A DNA stretch of 64,000 nucleotides from Thecaphora thlaspeos (lineage: Eukaryota; Basidiomycota; Ustilaginomycetes; Urocystidales; Glomosporiaceae): contig UWYS01000005.1 in NCBI GenBank assembly GCA_900291925.1, forward strand, positions 62,001-126,000, in the 5' to 3' direction. The translations under genes and the position numbers were made by a program. The notes beneath the pieces were generated by a model. It had not been told where the DNA came from. It saw nothing but the letters and a program-made list of their open reading frames with translations, and searched no databases. This document shows positions 22,601-34,361 of the stretch, piece after piece (position 1 is the stretch's first letter; each line of letters opens with the position of its first letter).

Positions 22601-25600
22601 ACCTGCCAGCTCAGTCTTGTTCTACGCCGATGCTGGAGCCGATGACGAGCACCAACAGGCATAGACTCTCGGATCGTGGAGCCAGGTTCAGAGCAACATG
22701 GTTACGCTTTTGCCGATGTCGTACTGTAGCCGCTTTGAGCAGCGCAAAGCATCGTTGATGTCAGAGGCAAAACAAGCTTGGTCGCCAAGCCATCAAGTTT
22801 GGGCACCCATCCGCCCTTTCAGACCCGGCTGTAAGTACATACAGCACAGTACAACAACACATCAAGACAGGAGTCAGAAATTGGTCCGACTTTTTGGCTC
22901 GATAGGTGTGACAGGCACATCCCAGTCGTCACTGGGCATGGTTGGAGACTTCTGGGCATGGCTTGTTATTTATGTACCATGTTTTGACGGGAATGGCCTT
23001 CCCTTTCCCTACTTTACTACAGAGTAGAACTGTTGCCCGGCCCTCCGTCTCGCTCTCGGTGGGATTGTGGTGTCCCTGGCTCCGGCTCAACAGTCCAAGT
23101 GCCACGAGAGGTCCCGTGATATTGGGGCTGTCGGACTGCTTTTTTGGGTGAGCGAATAAGTACCCTCACATGACGCGATCACGAGCTCTCTGGATCCTCT
23201 CCGTCTTGTCATGGCCAACAGTCTCTGTGAATGGGGAAAGAGGCAAGCGACTACGCAAAGAGATGCTCTTTGCCTGAACAAGAGTCCATGACCTTGTTCT
23301 GGGGAAGCGGTGCGATGTACGGCTCTTGGATGGGCACTTGTACGGTAGCAAATAAAGGCAGGCAAGCAGCAATTCTCTGCACCTCTGCTACCAGATGCAG
23401 GGTAGGACCGGCCCTCTTCTGTATCTGGAGAGGCACAGTTGTACGAGTTCAATATCGGCAAATTCTGCTCGACCTCTTTGGCAGCTCTTGACACCGATTC
23501 GGTGGGTTGGCCGTGTAGTTTACAGCACCTCTCGACATCTTGTCGCTCGCGGTGGTATCTTGGCTAGACCGTCCGTGCTTGCGATACAGTAAAGGGAGGG
23601 TATGGGTCAGGTAGGCCGATGGTGCTAGGGACGACTGGTGAACACATCGTACCGACGCATGCACGCCTTTCGAAGGCTTCTTCTGCTGCCTCCAGAAGCC
23701 GAGACTGAGCTTCTCGCCCAAGGCCATGTGGCACCGGCCTCTGAAGATCGCGCCCCGGCCTTCCCATTATTTCCGCGTTGTTTCGGAGCCGCTGTGCCGG
23801 CCAGCAGGTGCCCTCTGACCCCCCTCCGTCGTCCGTCTGGACCGTCTTGGCTTGCACTTGGTCTGACGTGTTCGCAGAAGGTCGGCAGATGGAGTTGTGC
23901 TCTTACATACAACAGCTTACCCTCCAAGAGACTCACCCTTCCTTTTGCGAGCCAGTCTGCGCGGAATGGAAGAGCGAGTAAGGACGTAGTTGGCGATTGA
24001 GGGCAGTGAAATGGAAGGCTCGAGGACTGACAATCGGAGTCACACTCTGAAGCGAATCGATCACGTGACAGGGCTGCTTTGATGCAGTACGGCAAACACT
24101 TGGTTCCTGGTTGTGCGAGTGATGACCTGCTGGTAAGTAGTGGCGAACGCCGCCCTCTACGAGTTGAGGGGCAAATAATGATAAAAGGTGTCGATAAATC
24201 GAGGTGAAATTGAACCCAGACTGGAGAAGAACCCACCGCCGACGGGACGGCTCCTTCGACCCTCGCCCCACCTCCAACACAAGGGAATCGTGGAAGCGAG
24301 CAAGAGGAGCCGGCGCCGGTGGCGGTGCAATGCCGGCCGGTCGGTCGGGACGCCTGCATCACTTCGCAACTGGATGTCCCTCTTCGGCCTGGTGGGATAG
24401 GCCACTCCAAGCGCGAGATCGAAAATTCCAACGCCCGTCTCGATCCAGCTTTGCTTACAGTCAGACCTTTAGGACCACGTGGCAGGTGTATGTCAAGCTG
24501 ACCGCCATGACATCGACATGGTGACGGACAAACGAACGGAGCAAAGAATTGGACCGGTGCTCGTCCTTGGCCAGTGGCGATCGATAATTCAGGGTGATTA
24601 CTGTAGCTACTCTCATGGCTTTGTCCCGACCCACAGAGCTCTCCCTTGGAGAGATGCTGCTGTTCCTGTCCCACGCCGGGCAAAAGGGGCGCCGCGTGTG
24701 GATCGAAGCCGCCGCCGCCGACGCCGCCGATGCAAGGTCCAACCTCTTTCTTCCACGCCGTCGCTGCTCTCCTGACGACAGGGTCGCACCTCGTTGCGCT
24801 CGGTACTTACAGCCTCCCTCCTTCTTCCATCGCCATCCACTGAAACCATATGGAAAGGACGACGACGGCGGGCGTCGCCTTTCTCGTCACAGCCGTCACG
24901 ATGCACCCACCAACCACCCCGATTTTTGATAGCTTGACAAGTGCATGTGCTGTGCAAGCAAAAGGCAGCCGTCTTCAACTTCACAACTGGAGAGTAATGT
25001 AGCTTCGCTGCCATTGCACACGACTTGTCACATCACTTTTCCCTCCTTCGCTGTCTTCCCCGATCAAAGCAAGAGCTTCTAGGCATGGTGTGCATGGAAC
25101 GTCGTCAACTATGACGAGCTTATGGAGCTCACGCTCAGCCTAAGCATCCTCACCGCACGGGCCGGACGTCTTGGACTGACTCTGACGTGGCGAGTCGTCA
25201 CGTAAGTACAGCGAGGTGACAAGAGAGGCCCGTCCAACAGGGCAAACATGTGATCTACGCCTTTGGCAACTTTGAACATTGGCTATGCTGATCAGCCACC
25301 AGCTGCACGTCCACCGCCACCGCACGTTATCCATCTCTCTCCGCCCTCGGCGCGCTCGGTGGCTTGGCACGTCACCAAGCGATACACAGCATGGACGAGG
25401 AGAGAGACGTACTTTACCACAGCCGACGTAGTCCCGCGATGGCGGGCCTGCTCTGTCGGCCTCCCTTCCGCTTGGGACCGCGTGAGGGAATGGACGGAGG
25501 AGCAGCGGGCTAGCCGATGATGCTGCACCGACAGCACAGCCTGAGGCGAACGAGGGAACGACGCGTGGTAACTCAGGTCCCTCTCCTCCAGGCGGTGCGG

Positions 25601-26284
25601 TCGAGAAATCATAGATCCTCCCGTTTACCGTACCATGATGGCTTGCCTGCTGGAAGCAAGGCATATTCGAGCACAATCTGCTTCGGGGAGGAATTATGGG
25701 TAGAGATGTCCTTCTTGGGACAACGCTTTAATTGCTGGAAGACCTTGAGAGTATTGACTGAGGTGTAACTCTGTAGTCATGCGTCACAGGCGATCATGAT
25801 GGCGCATAGAGACGAGGGTGCGAAGGAGCGACGAATGTTGCCAGCAAGGAGCGGGTCCGGGAGGAGGCAGGAAGGGAGGGAGTGAGGGAAGACGAGCGGC
25901 GGCGCGAGTGCGGGGGAAAAATGGGAAGCTCGCTTTAACTAATTGGTAGTTTCTTGCGTTGGACAGAGAGCTGGCCGCGCCTCGCCTCCACCTTTTCAAG
26001 GGAAAGCTGCGTGACTGTATGTACTGTACTGTACTGGCCAACGGTTGAGTCGCAGTGGCCGCTTGCACACACGGCCTCACCACCAAAGGCCGGGCGAGAA
26101 GGACCCTTCCCAGCTAGCTTCCCTCGCCATCCCTTGCCCTTGCTTCGACTCTGCCTCCTCCCGCTTCTTCTCAGCTCCCTCCTCCTCTTCTCCCCCTGCT
26201 TCTATCTCCTCACCAACTTCCGCTCTACCCTTCCGCTCTCCTGCCCTCGCCTTCCACTCTCCCTCTCGCGCACACGCTTCCGCA
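19606..26284. other. 6.7-kb gene-poor region between bHLH and UBP8
   Basis: I found no recognisable protein family. Open frames up to about 370 codons exist (for example 20224-21345 and 23625-24683, both -) but consist of low-complexity Arg/Ser/Pro/Cys sequence and look like chance. The segment contains a GGGT repeat (20783-20807), a GGCAGCCAGCCAG/GGGCCAAAGCC-rich patch (20870-20980), a purine tract (21240-21280), and near-palindromic GTACTGTA sites at 21368, 22413 (complement) and 26021. It must include a long bHLH promoter or leader and, at its right end, the pyrimidine-rich UBP8 leader (26100-26280). Confidence 0.5.
20783..20807 (+). repeat. GGGT repeat, potential G-quadruplex
   Basis: Five consecutive GGGT units followed by GGTGG. 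Four or more G3 runs with one-base loops fit the strict G-quadruplex pattern. It lies about 1.2 kb upstream of the bHLH start codon, in the direction of its promoter. Confidence 0.75.
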
Positions 26285-29100
26285 ATGGTCGAGCCGTCTG
26301 TCTCGCCGACCAAGAACAGCGATGGACGCCGCACGCCCAATCGCGCCACACCCACCAACTCGAGACCGGGGACGCCGTCACGCAGCACAGCAAAGCCTTC
26401 GCTCGACTCCACCTCTATCGCCAATGGTACAGCCGTTCATTCGTCACCGCCGCAGACGACTCAGCGGCGGGTTCCCGCCGGCTGCGTCCACCTCGAGCGC
26501 TCGCTCAAGCTCGGCGCCAACTCCCCTACCGCCTCGGACGGCGGTGGCGTTGGCAGCCACCACAGGGTCAAGACCGAGGACGGAGAAGGCGACGATGATG
26601 GTGACCGTCGGAACGGCGAGGGACTTGCGCTCTCGCAGGAGGCGAAGCGAGCGCTCAAGAGGTACGTGGCAGGATTGAGGTGGGGCGTCCTCATCAGGGC
26701 GGGCGAGGTCAAAGTCATCGACGAGGCTTCGCCGCACCCGCCACCGCCAGCAGAGATGGCGGATCGCAACGGCAAGCGCCGCAAGCTCGACTACCCCACC
26801 TGCGGCACCTGTGAGACCGAGCTGCACCGCCCCTTCATCTGCCTCGACTGCGCCTTCACCGGCTGCTTTCTTCCCCATCCGCACGAGGGCAGTCAGGCCA
26901 AGGCACACATTGTACAGCATCTACGTGCACAGGGACATGCCTTCGGTGAGCAGCAGCAGCAGTATGAGCAGCTCCAGACAGGGCTGGGCTTCTGATATGG
27001 AGCGCCGTGCTTAACAACGACTCGATGCTTGCGCTTCCCACCAAAACCCTCTCCAACAGCCTTTGACCTGATCCGAGGGACGCTGTTCTGCATCGACTGC
27101 GACGACATCGTGTTCGACCCCACCTTTGAGGCCGTCCTGGCCAGGGAAAGGGGTCGCTTCTTCTCAAAGGCCAAGGCCCAGTCACATGGCCCCTATCTGG
27201 CTAGCCTAGGTGAGTCCCTGGAGCCAACGGGGAGACGGAGCGTCCCGCGATGCTGGAAGAACTCGGCTGACCCGACTCGCAATCCTTGTCTTTGTCGGTT
27301 TGACGTCCCGCTCAGACAACCTGCCGCTGCCCGAGGCGTCGAACGGGATGGCCTGCCGCAACCCGCGCGGCCTGCGGAACATGGGCGCCACCTGCTTCAT
27401 GAACGTCATCATCCAGGCCTTCCTGCACAATCCGCTGCTGCGCAACTTTTTCCTCAGCGACCGCCACAACCCGTCGCTCTGCACCGGTGCGCGCACCTGC
27501 TTGGCGTGCGAGATGGACAAGATCTTTGCCGAGTTCTTCTCCTCGACCTCGCCCGACAAGGGCCCGCACGGCCCCACGTCGTTCCTCTACTGCATGTGGC
27601 TCGATCAAGGCGGCGGCGAGCTGGCCCAGGCCGGCCAGCACGACGCCCACGAGTTCTTCATCAGCGCGCTCAACGGCGTTCATGGCGCCCTCACATCGCG
27701 CTCGCTCGAGCGGTCGTTGCTCCCTGCTTTTCCGTACGATGACGAGAACGCCTGCACCCTGCTGTTCGACCACTACGAGGGATCCGGGACGGGATCGGGC
27801 TCAAGCTCGGAAGAGGGGACGCCGCTGGGAGCGGGGAGCGGAGTCGTTTCGTGCCCCTGCGTCGTTCACCGCACCTTCTCTGGCCTGCTGCAGAGCGACG
27901 TTACTTGCCAGCGCTGTGGCAAGGTCACTACGACAAAGGACCCCATGCTCGACCTCAGCCTCGACGTACGGCCCGACTCGCTGCGCAAGAGGGACGGTGG
28001 TGGCGGCGGCTTCGACGGCGGCCACGATGCCGCGTCCAAGAAGAACAGCAAGAACAAGAAGAACGCCACCCAGGACAAGAAGGGCGCCGCAGAGCGCGAG
28101 GGAACGGATGAGGAGCAGCACCTGACCGTCTGTCTGCAGAGGTGAGTCGAGTCGGGTTGGGCCTTGCTCCGACAATTCTCGTTCTCGGGCAAAGACAAGA
28201 GCAAGCCCAGCTCATCCGACCTCAATGATCTTTGTCTTTTCCCCGTGCGCACCTGACAGGTACACTGGCACCGAGAAGCTGGGCAACAACGACTACACGT
28301 GCAGCGGATGCGGCGGCATGGCCTCGGCGACCAAGCAACTGAGCCTGTGCCGCCTGCCGCTGGTGCTCTGTATACAGCTCAAGGTAAGCAACGTGTGACG
28401 CTCTCTGCCTACGGCGCAAAAGAGGGGCTCTCCTCATTGAATGCGACTTCACCCGCCCTTACCCCTCTCTTTCATGCTCTCTTGGGGCGACCATCTGCCT
28501 GCAGCGCTTCGAGCACCACTCTGCAGCGGCCAAGATCGACACGAGGGTGACGTTCCCGATGGCGCTAGACGTCCGCGAGTTCTCGACGGCCGTGGTGCGC
28601 GGCGAGACGGCGCGGCTGAATGCGGATCCCGAGTGAGTAGAGTGGTGGCGCCTTGCTTTTCTCGAACGAATGTCGATGGCACAGCAGAGACAACCCGGTG
28701 TGGTTGCAGCACGACCTTCTGACCCGGCCCCAGCGCCTGCCTTAATCCCGGCGCGATGCGACGAGAGCAGGGCCTACCTATATGACCTGTTCACCGTCGT
28801 GGTGCACGAAGGATCGATAAACACGGGCCACTATACCAACTTTTCCAAGTGGCGAGACCAGGTGTGTACCCACGGCCCACTGCACGATTCGCTCGAGAGG
28901 TTGGTTCAACCGGCTAACGGTTGGATGTGACGGTCGCCTGTACCCCACTCTGCCTGCGCGTGCTTGCACAGTGGTATCGCTTCGACGATGATAAGGTGAC
29001 GCCGGCCAAGGTCTCGGAGGTGCTGGGAGCCCGAGCGTACCAATTGTGCTACCAGCGTCGGTGTCTCAAGAACCTCTCGGCGCGCAAGTCTTGGTCGTAG
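26285..29100 (+). CDS. UBP8: SAGA deubiquitinase Ubp8 (ubiquitin carboxyl-terminal hydrolase)
   Basis: Seven exons: 26285-26945, 27060-27209, 27316-28141, 28260-28383, 28505-28632, 28768-28861, 28972-29100, summing to 2112 nt or 703 residues in frame; the fifth acceptor (28767) is the least certain. The N-terminal part holds a ZnF-UBP domain (CVHLE; CGTCETEL; FICLDCAFTGCF; H-rich end, then FCIDCDDIV). The USP catalytic core starts with the Cys box GLRNMGATCFMN, has QHDAHEFF, a CxxC pair (CPCVV... VTCQRCG) and a second (YTCSGCGG), and ends with the His box GSINTGHYTNF and WYRFDDDKV. Ubp8 removes ubiquitin from histone H2B within the SAGA DUB module. A Lys-rich insert (KKNSKNKKNATQDKK) sits in the core. 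The ATG at 26285 follows a CT-rich leader. All key catalytic residues are present. Confidence 0.9.
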
Positions 29101-30431
29101 GCGGGCGCGACGGTCTGTCTCTGATCGGGGGGCTCGCTGTTGTATGACGGGCTGGTTAAGCATGTGGTGGCCCTGCACCTACAGTACAGAGTATAGTAGA
29201 ACAGGATTTGGATCCCCACGGTCGGCAGCTCGTCGGGCGAGGACGTTTTACCTTGCTTGCTTGGAGCGTGCGCTGTGTGTAACTAGCCCGTATCTGTGGG
29301 CCAACTCTCTCTGTTCCCGGGCGCGACGTCAACATGCATGCATGAGCTACAACAGATCCAGACTCTGCCTGCGCTGGCTGCATGGTCTGCTTGGATGCAG
29401 GCGCAGCGTTATTATTACAGCACGAGGTGTCGGGGTGTGGACTGGCGTGACTTTTGCAGGTGTGCGGCAAATTTGAACTGGCGCGGGCTGTCTCTCGAGA
29501 CGAGGGCGTTGAGCAAGGGGGAAGGGGGGGATGATGCCGGATGAGCCCATCGAGGCTGATGAGGCTGATGAGGCTGATGAGGCTGGGGGCAGAGGGCGGC
29601 GAGGTTGAGGGTCTGGATGAAGCGATGCGGTGCGGACTCTGGAAAATCGGCCGACCAAAGCTCAGAGAGAAGGCCGAGGGCCGAGGGCCGAGGGCGCCCG
29701 CCCTACAAGCTCGCCAACCATCGTCCATCTGCTCCGGCTCGGCTTCTCCGCGCCCTCGTGCCATCGATGTGACGCAGAGCCCCTTTGAAGCCGAGGCATC
29801 ACACCTTCCTTTCTCAACTTCACCACCCTTGCCTCACCTCATCCTCGTTCCTCTCGTCTTGCTCCTCTTCGCTTCCCCTTATTGTCGCTGCTACCATCCC
29901 CACTCCACCCATCTACCCCACCTGACAACCCCCTCCCCCCCTCTCTCTCTTGCATTCATTGTCAGCCGTTATCATCACTGTCACCATCTTTGCTGCTCCA
30001 TCTTGCAACGACATCGTCCTCGCACAACGGCCCGCGCTCGTCGTCCTGGCCCTCCCCCGCTATCCCTAAGGGCGTCCTCCGAAGTCCCATAACTACGCCC
30101 ACCTCCTACCCCCCGCTTTAGTCTAGTCAGCAGGCACACCGACGACAGAAGGCATCGCGGCGATACAGCGACACGCTCCCACTGCCCCGGCGTGGCGGGC
30201 GCCATATCTCCGTCAATAGCATCGACCCGGCATAGAGACTCCTTCATCTAGAACATAGCTCCGCTCAACGATCATCACCCCAAACACCTAGACGGTCCCA
30301 CCAAGGCAGACTGGATTCGTCTTCGGCTTCGACGACGACGACGACTACGATCTCCACGACTATATCGATCCGCACCGAACGAGGTTTCGCAACCCCTCCA
30401 GCCTCTGCCACAGCTGCGCCCACCCGCCGCC
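29101..30431. other. Intergenic region and pyrimidine-rich leader of the lipase gene
   Basis: Contains a TACAGTAC site (29180-29187), a 9-bp GATGAGGCT-type tandem array around 29550-29585, and a long CT-rich stretch (29790-29960) typical of fungal core promoters. No gene was recognised. Confidence 0.55.
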
Positions 30432-33400
30432 ATGACCCCCGCATCTACATCGACCGAAACAGAGACGCAGCAGCAACCGAGGAGGCCGAGCGACACAGTC
30501 CACGCCTCAAGAGCGTTCAAGTCCTACTCGGCCGCCAACGGCAACGTCGCTCCTGCGCCCAAACGCGAAAAGGGCATCTTCATCTCGACCTCGCGCCACG
30601 CCGACACAGAATCCGACGACAACAGCAGCGGATCCCTCCTCGTCCAAGATGGCGCAGCAGACTCCAAGGCAGCCAACGCGCGGGGCCGTTCGGACTCGGC
30701 CTCATCCAGCCGGAAGGGTAAGGTCTCGGCCAAGATGTCGAGGCTGTCCAACTTCTTCTCGTCATCGTCGTCGTCATCCCCCTCCGCCGACGACGCCAAG
30801 GGCAAGTCGGGGCGCAAGGCTTACACCGCCACTGATGCTGACAGAAAGGTCCGCGCTACAGAAGTGGGGCCGGCCACGGGACACGGCGCAGAAGACAGCG
30901 ACGAAGAGTCTTACCCGCCCTCGGAGGATGAACGGCGCGCGAGCATCGAAAATATGCGCGAGCTCAAGGAGAAGCAGAGGAAAAACGTCCAGAGCATGGA
31001 CGAGGCCCAGGCCGCCGGCCTTCAGAAGGCCAAGGAGGCGCCAGAGAAGCTCGACAAGAAGCTCTCCCGCGATCACGGAGGCGAGGGCGAGGGCGAAGGA
31101 GAGGAAAGGGGAAGAGCCGCCACGACCGCCTCAGACGGCGAAACGCTGGGCCAGCGGCGTGCACGCAGCCTCGGCCCGGCCCAGCAGGGGCAGCAGCAGG
31201 AGAAGGGGACGTCGTCACTGCTGCCGTCGAAGCTGCCCAACTTCCAGCTTCCCAATGCCATTACCCAGAAACTCTCGCTCCCGCAGTTCCAGATCCCCGT
31301 CAAGGACTTCCCGCTGCAGGGCAACGGCAAGGACTCGGAGTTTGACTAGGCGCACCCGGTGTGGGTCAAGCAGCCGTACAAGTATCTCTACTTTGCCTAC
31401 TTTGGCCTCTCGGTTGGCTTCTACCACCTCCCCGCCTGGGGGTTGACGAGCACCATCAGGTCGAAGCGCGGCCGCAAGGACTGGTCGTGGAAGCGTGCGA
31501 CGATGGTCAAGCTCTTCCGCCACGGGACCAAGCTCACCTTTCGCACCCACACCAACCTCGGCCGCGACCTGACAAAGGAGGTCCCCCACTCAAAGACGGT
31601 CAAGAGCAAGTTTGTCTGGGTCGACCGGCTCGACAATGCCCTCATCAAGGGCGAGCTGAAGCGCGCCATGAAGATCCAGAAGATCAAGGCGCTCCGCACC
31701 TGCGGCTTCTGGTACGGCGAGTCGGGTGAAGATGGCGTCGGGCAGGCGGCGGCGCCTGGCGAAAAGGTTATGTATCACCTCCACGGCGGAGCCTACTGGG
31801 TGAGTGCTGCAGTGCGAAAGGACGAGATGCCGTCATCCTCACGCGCGTGCTGCGCTTCGATGCGATGCGGCATAGCGCTCTGCACGTGCCCTATGTGTCG
31901 ACGTTGTGCTCTGACGTCAAGTCGCCCTCCGCACAGAGGCGGCTTTGGACCCTCTCGGACGCATAGCTGACCCCTCGTACGTGCTCAACCGCCCCTTGCC
32001 CTATCACAGATCGGCACCGCCCACGAGTCGGACGTGACGGCTGCCGTCAACACCCAGGCGCTCCGATACATGCACGAGATCTATGAGAGCCAGAAGTACT
32101 CGGATATCAGTCCCAGCAACTCGCGTACCTCGAACGGCAGCGGCAGCGGGTCGCCTGCCTCGGAGTCGAAGCCGGCCCAGGGTCCAAAGGTGAGCACGAC
32201 CGACTACAGTGAGCCACAGGCCAAGTCGGGCAAGCTGCTGCGGACGTTCAGCCTCGACTACCGACTTTGCGTGCCGGGAAAACCGCAGGCGGGGAGCTAC
32301 CCGGCCGCGCTGCTCGATGCGCTGGCGGGCTACAAGTACTTGATCGACACGCTTGGCTTGGATCCGGAAAATGTCATCGTTGCTGACGACAGTGCGGGCG
32401 GGCGGCAACCTTGGCATCGCCCTCTGCCGTTACCTGCGCGACGAAAAGGTCATGAAGATGCCGGGCAGCCTACTGCTGATGTCGCCATGGGCCGACTGCT
32501 CGCGCTCGCACAGCGGCCCGATGGGCGCGCCCAATACGATGTCGTTGGCCTTCCGCAACGTCAAGTCGGACGTCATCTCGCCCTGCCTCGCCTTCCGCAA
32601 CACGGCGGTCTCGGCGTTCCTGGGTGAGCTGCCGGCGAGGGAAACATACCGCAACCCCTACCTCGCTCCAGCTTCCGTCTCACAAGGGCGGCAAGGGTCC
32701 ATACTGGGGTTTCGAGGGCTTCCCAAAGCGTATCTACATCACCACGGGTAGCGCAGAGATCTCATACGATCAGCACCTCACGCTGGCCCACCGCATGGCC
32801 GCCGGGACCAAGAACGCCAAGCCCCTCTACACGGGCGACAAGCTGAGCGAGGGCGTGGAGCCGACCAAGTTGGCGGGGCGCTACGACTACCCGCGGCCAA
32901 AGGGCCTCATGATCTCGCTTAGCTCGGCCACCACGCCCGGCAGCACGCCCGGGTCCGAGCAGACGCCGGCGGAGGACGAGGAGCGTCGCGCGGCCTCGGA
33001 GATCTTCAGCGGCAACGAAAAGGACGAAGATGGTGAGATGCAGGTGTCGGTCGAGCAGCTAAACTCGTCGGCAGTCGAAATCATCGCACGGGCGCACTCG
33101 AGGGACGGCGTCAACCCCGATGACCCCGCAACAGCAGCAGCAGCCGACAAGCCTTCGCTGTGCGATGCGACGTCGCAGCCGCTCGAGGACGTCGATGCAT
33201 CGCGCGCCGATCCCGGGACGGCCAAGAGGGTTGACGAGGTGATGTTGCCTTCGCAGGGTCAGCAGCAGATGGTGGAAAAGGAACTCAAGCAGGACCTCAA
33301 GGAGGCCGACGCAGCCCCGGGCAACCGCGAGAACGATGACTCGCGACGACGCACCTCGGACGTAAAGCGAGAGCTTGACCACGTCAACGCCGTCGATCGG

Positions 33401-34171
33401 GAGGCGACGGACATCGAGCTCGCGAGGGACTAGGATCGCCAGGCGGAGGAGATGGCCAAGGTGCGGAAGGGTCAGGAGAGATACTCGCTCGCTGCACCGG
33501 CGGGGAGGATGACCGAGGAGGCTACCAAGAAGCGGACAGGCGGTAAGAGCAACGGAGCGCGCGCCGGCAACGCCGCGGACGCAGACGGACACGACGACGG
33601 CGAAGTGATCAAGGCGCAAGACTTTATTGGCGGACAAGACGAGGACGAGGACGAGGAGGACGACAGCGCGAGCAAGGAGGATGCCGAAGACGCCCAACCA
33701 CCTCGCGGCGCGGCCAAGTCTACAGCCCAGAGCGCCTCGCTCGAGCGCCACCCGAGCAGCACGGCGCCAACGACGCCACAGATCCGCATCTCTCCGCCCG
33801 AATCCGACGACGAAGGCAACCCCACGCGTCGTCGCTGCAACGGCGGCAACGGCGACGAGGGGAGCTACTTTGACTCTCTCACCGTCGGGGGCGGACGACG
33901 TCGGGCCTACTCTGAAGACTCTCCGCTGACACCTTGGACGGGCGACGGCGATGGCGGCGGCGGTAGCGACGAAGGATCGACGTGGTCGGTCGCGAGCTTC
34001 AACCAGCCTGAGATGGACTATCGCGCGCAGCCGCACCATGAGCTCGAAGAGAGGGTTGTCATCCTGGACGAGGTCAAGGATGCGATCCACGATTACCTCC
34101 TCTTTAGCTGGTTTGAACCTGAGAGGAGCGGGACGTGGAGGAGAATCGCGAGATGGATCGACGAGTCGTAA
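30432..34171 (+). pseudogene. Hormone-sensitive-lipase-type alpha/beta hydrolase, frame broken four times
   Basis: The N-terminal segment from the ATG at 30432 is a charged low-complexity region. The hydrolase part follows: VKQPYKYLYFAYFGLS, the HSL-family oxyanion motif YHLHGGAYW (end of exon at 31799; intron 31800-32009), then SLDYRLCVPGKPQAG, the nucleophile motif DDSAGG (usually GDSAGG) and LLMSPWADCS. The long C-terminal tail is acidic and ends WRRIARWIDES. Disruptions: an in-frame TAG at 31347-31349; a 4-bp duplication (GCGG/GGCG) at about 32395-32403 directly after the active-site Ser codon, shifting the frame; a further one-base shift near 32675; and a second in-frame TAG at 33431-33433. 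Coding-like sequence continues across every break. If intact it would hydrolyse lipid esters. It is either a young pseudogene or affected by sequence error; readthrough cannot explain the shifts. Confidence 0.65.
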
Positions 34172-34361
34172 AGGCCCCGGCGTCACGGGCGGTATAAAAA
34201 AAATGGGCAGCAGGAGGATGGGGGTTGTTGTACAATTGCTTTTCGTTTTGTGTTCGTAGCTTGGCATGCATTGCACAGATCTTCTTTCGTCATCACCATC
34301 ACCAGCATCGTCCGTCCGTCGTCGTCGTAGTCGTCGTCCGAGGCAGAATAGCTCTACGCGA

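Noticed and set aside
23625..24683. 352-codon open frame on the - strand
   Set aside because: Low-complexity Ser/Pro/Arg/Cys sequence without motifs, overlapped by equally open + frames.
30432..34171. Reassignment of TAG as a sense codon to rescue the lipase frame
   Set aside because: HPM1 and UBP8 in this window end naturally at TAG, and the lipase also has frameshifts that recoding cannot fix.
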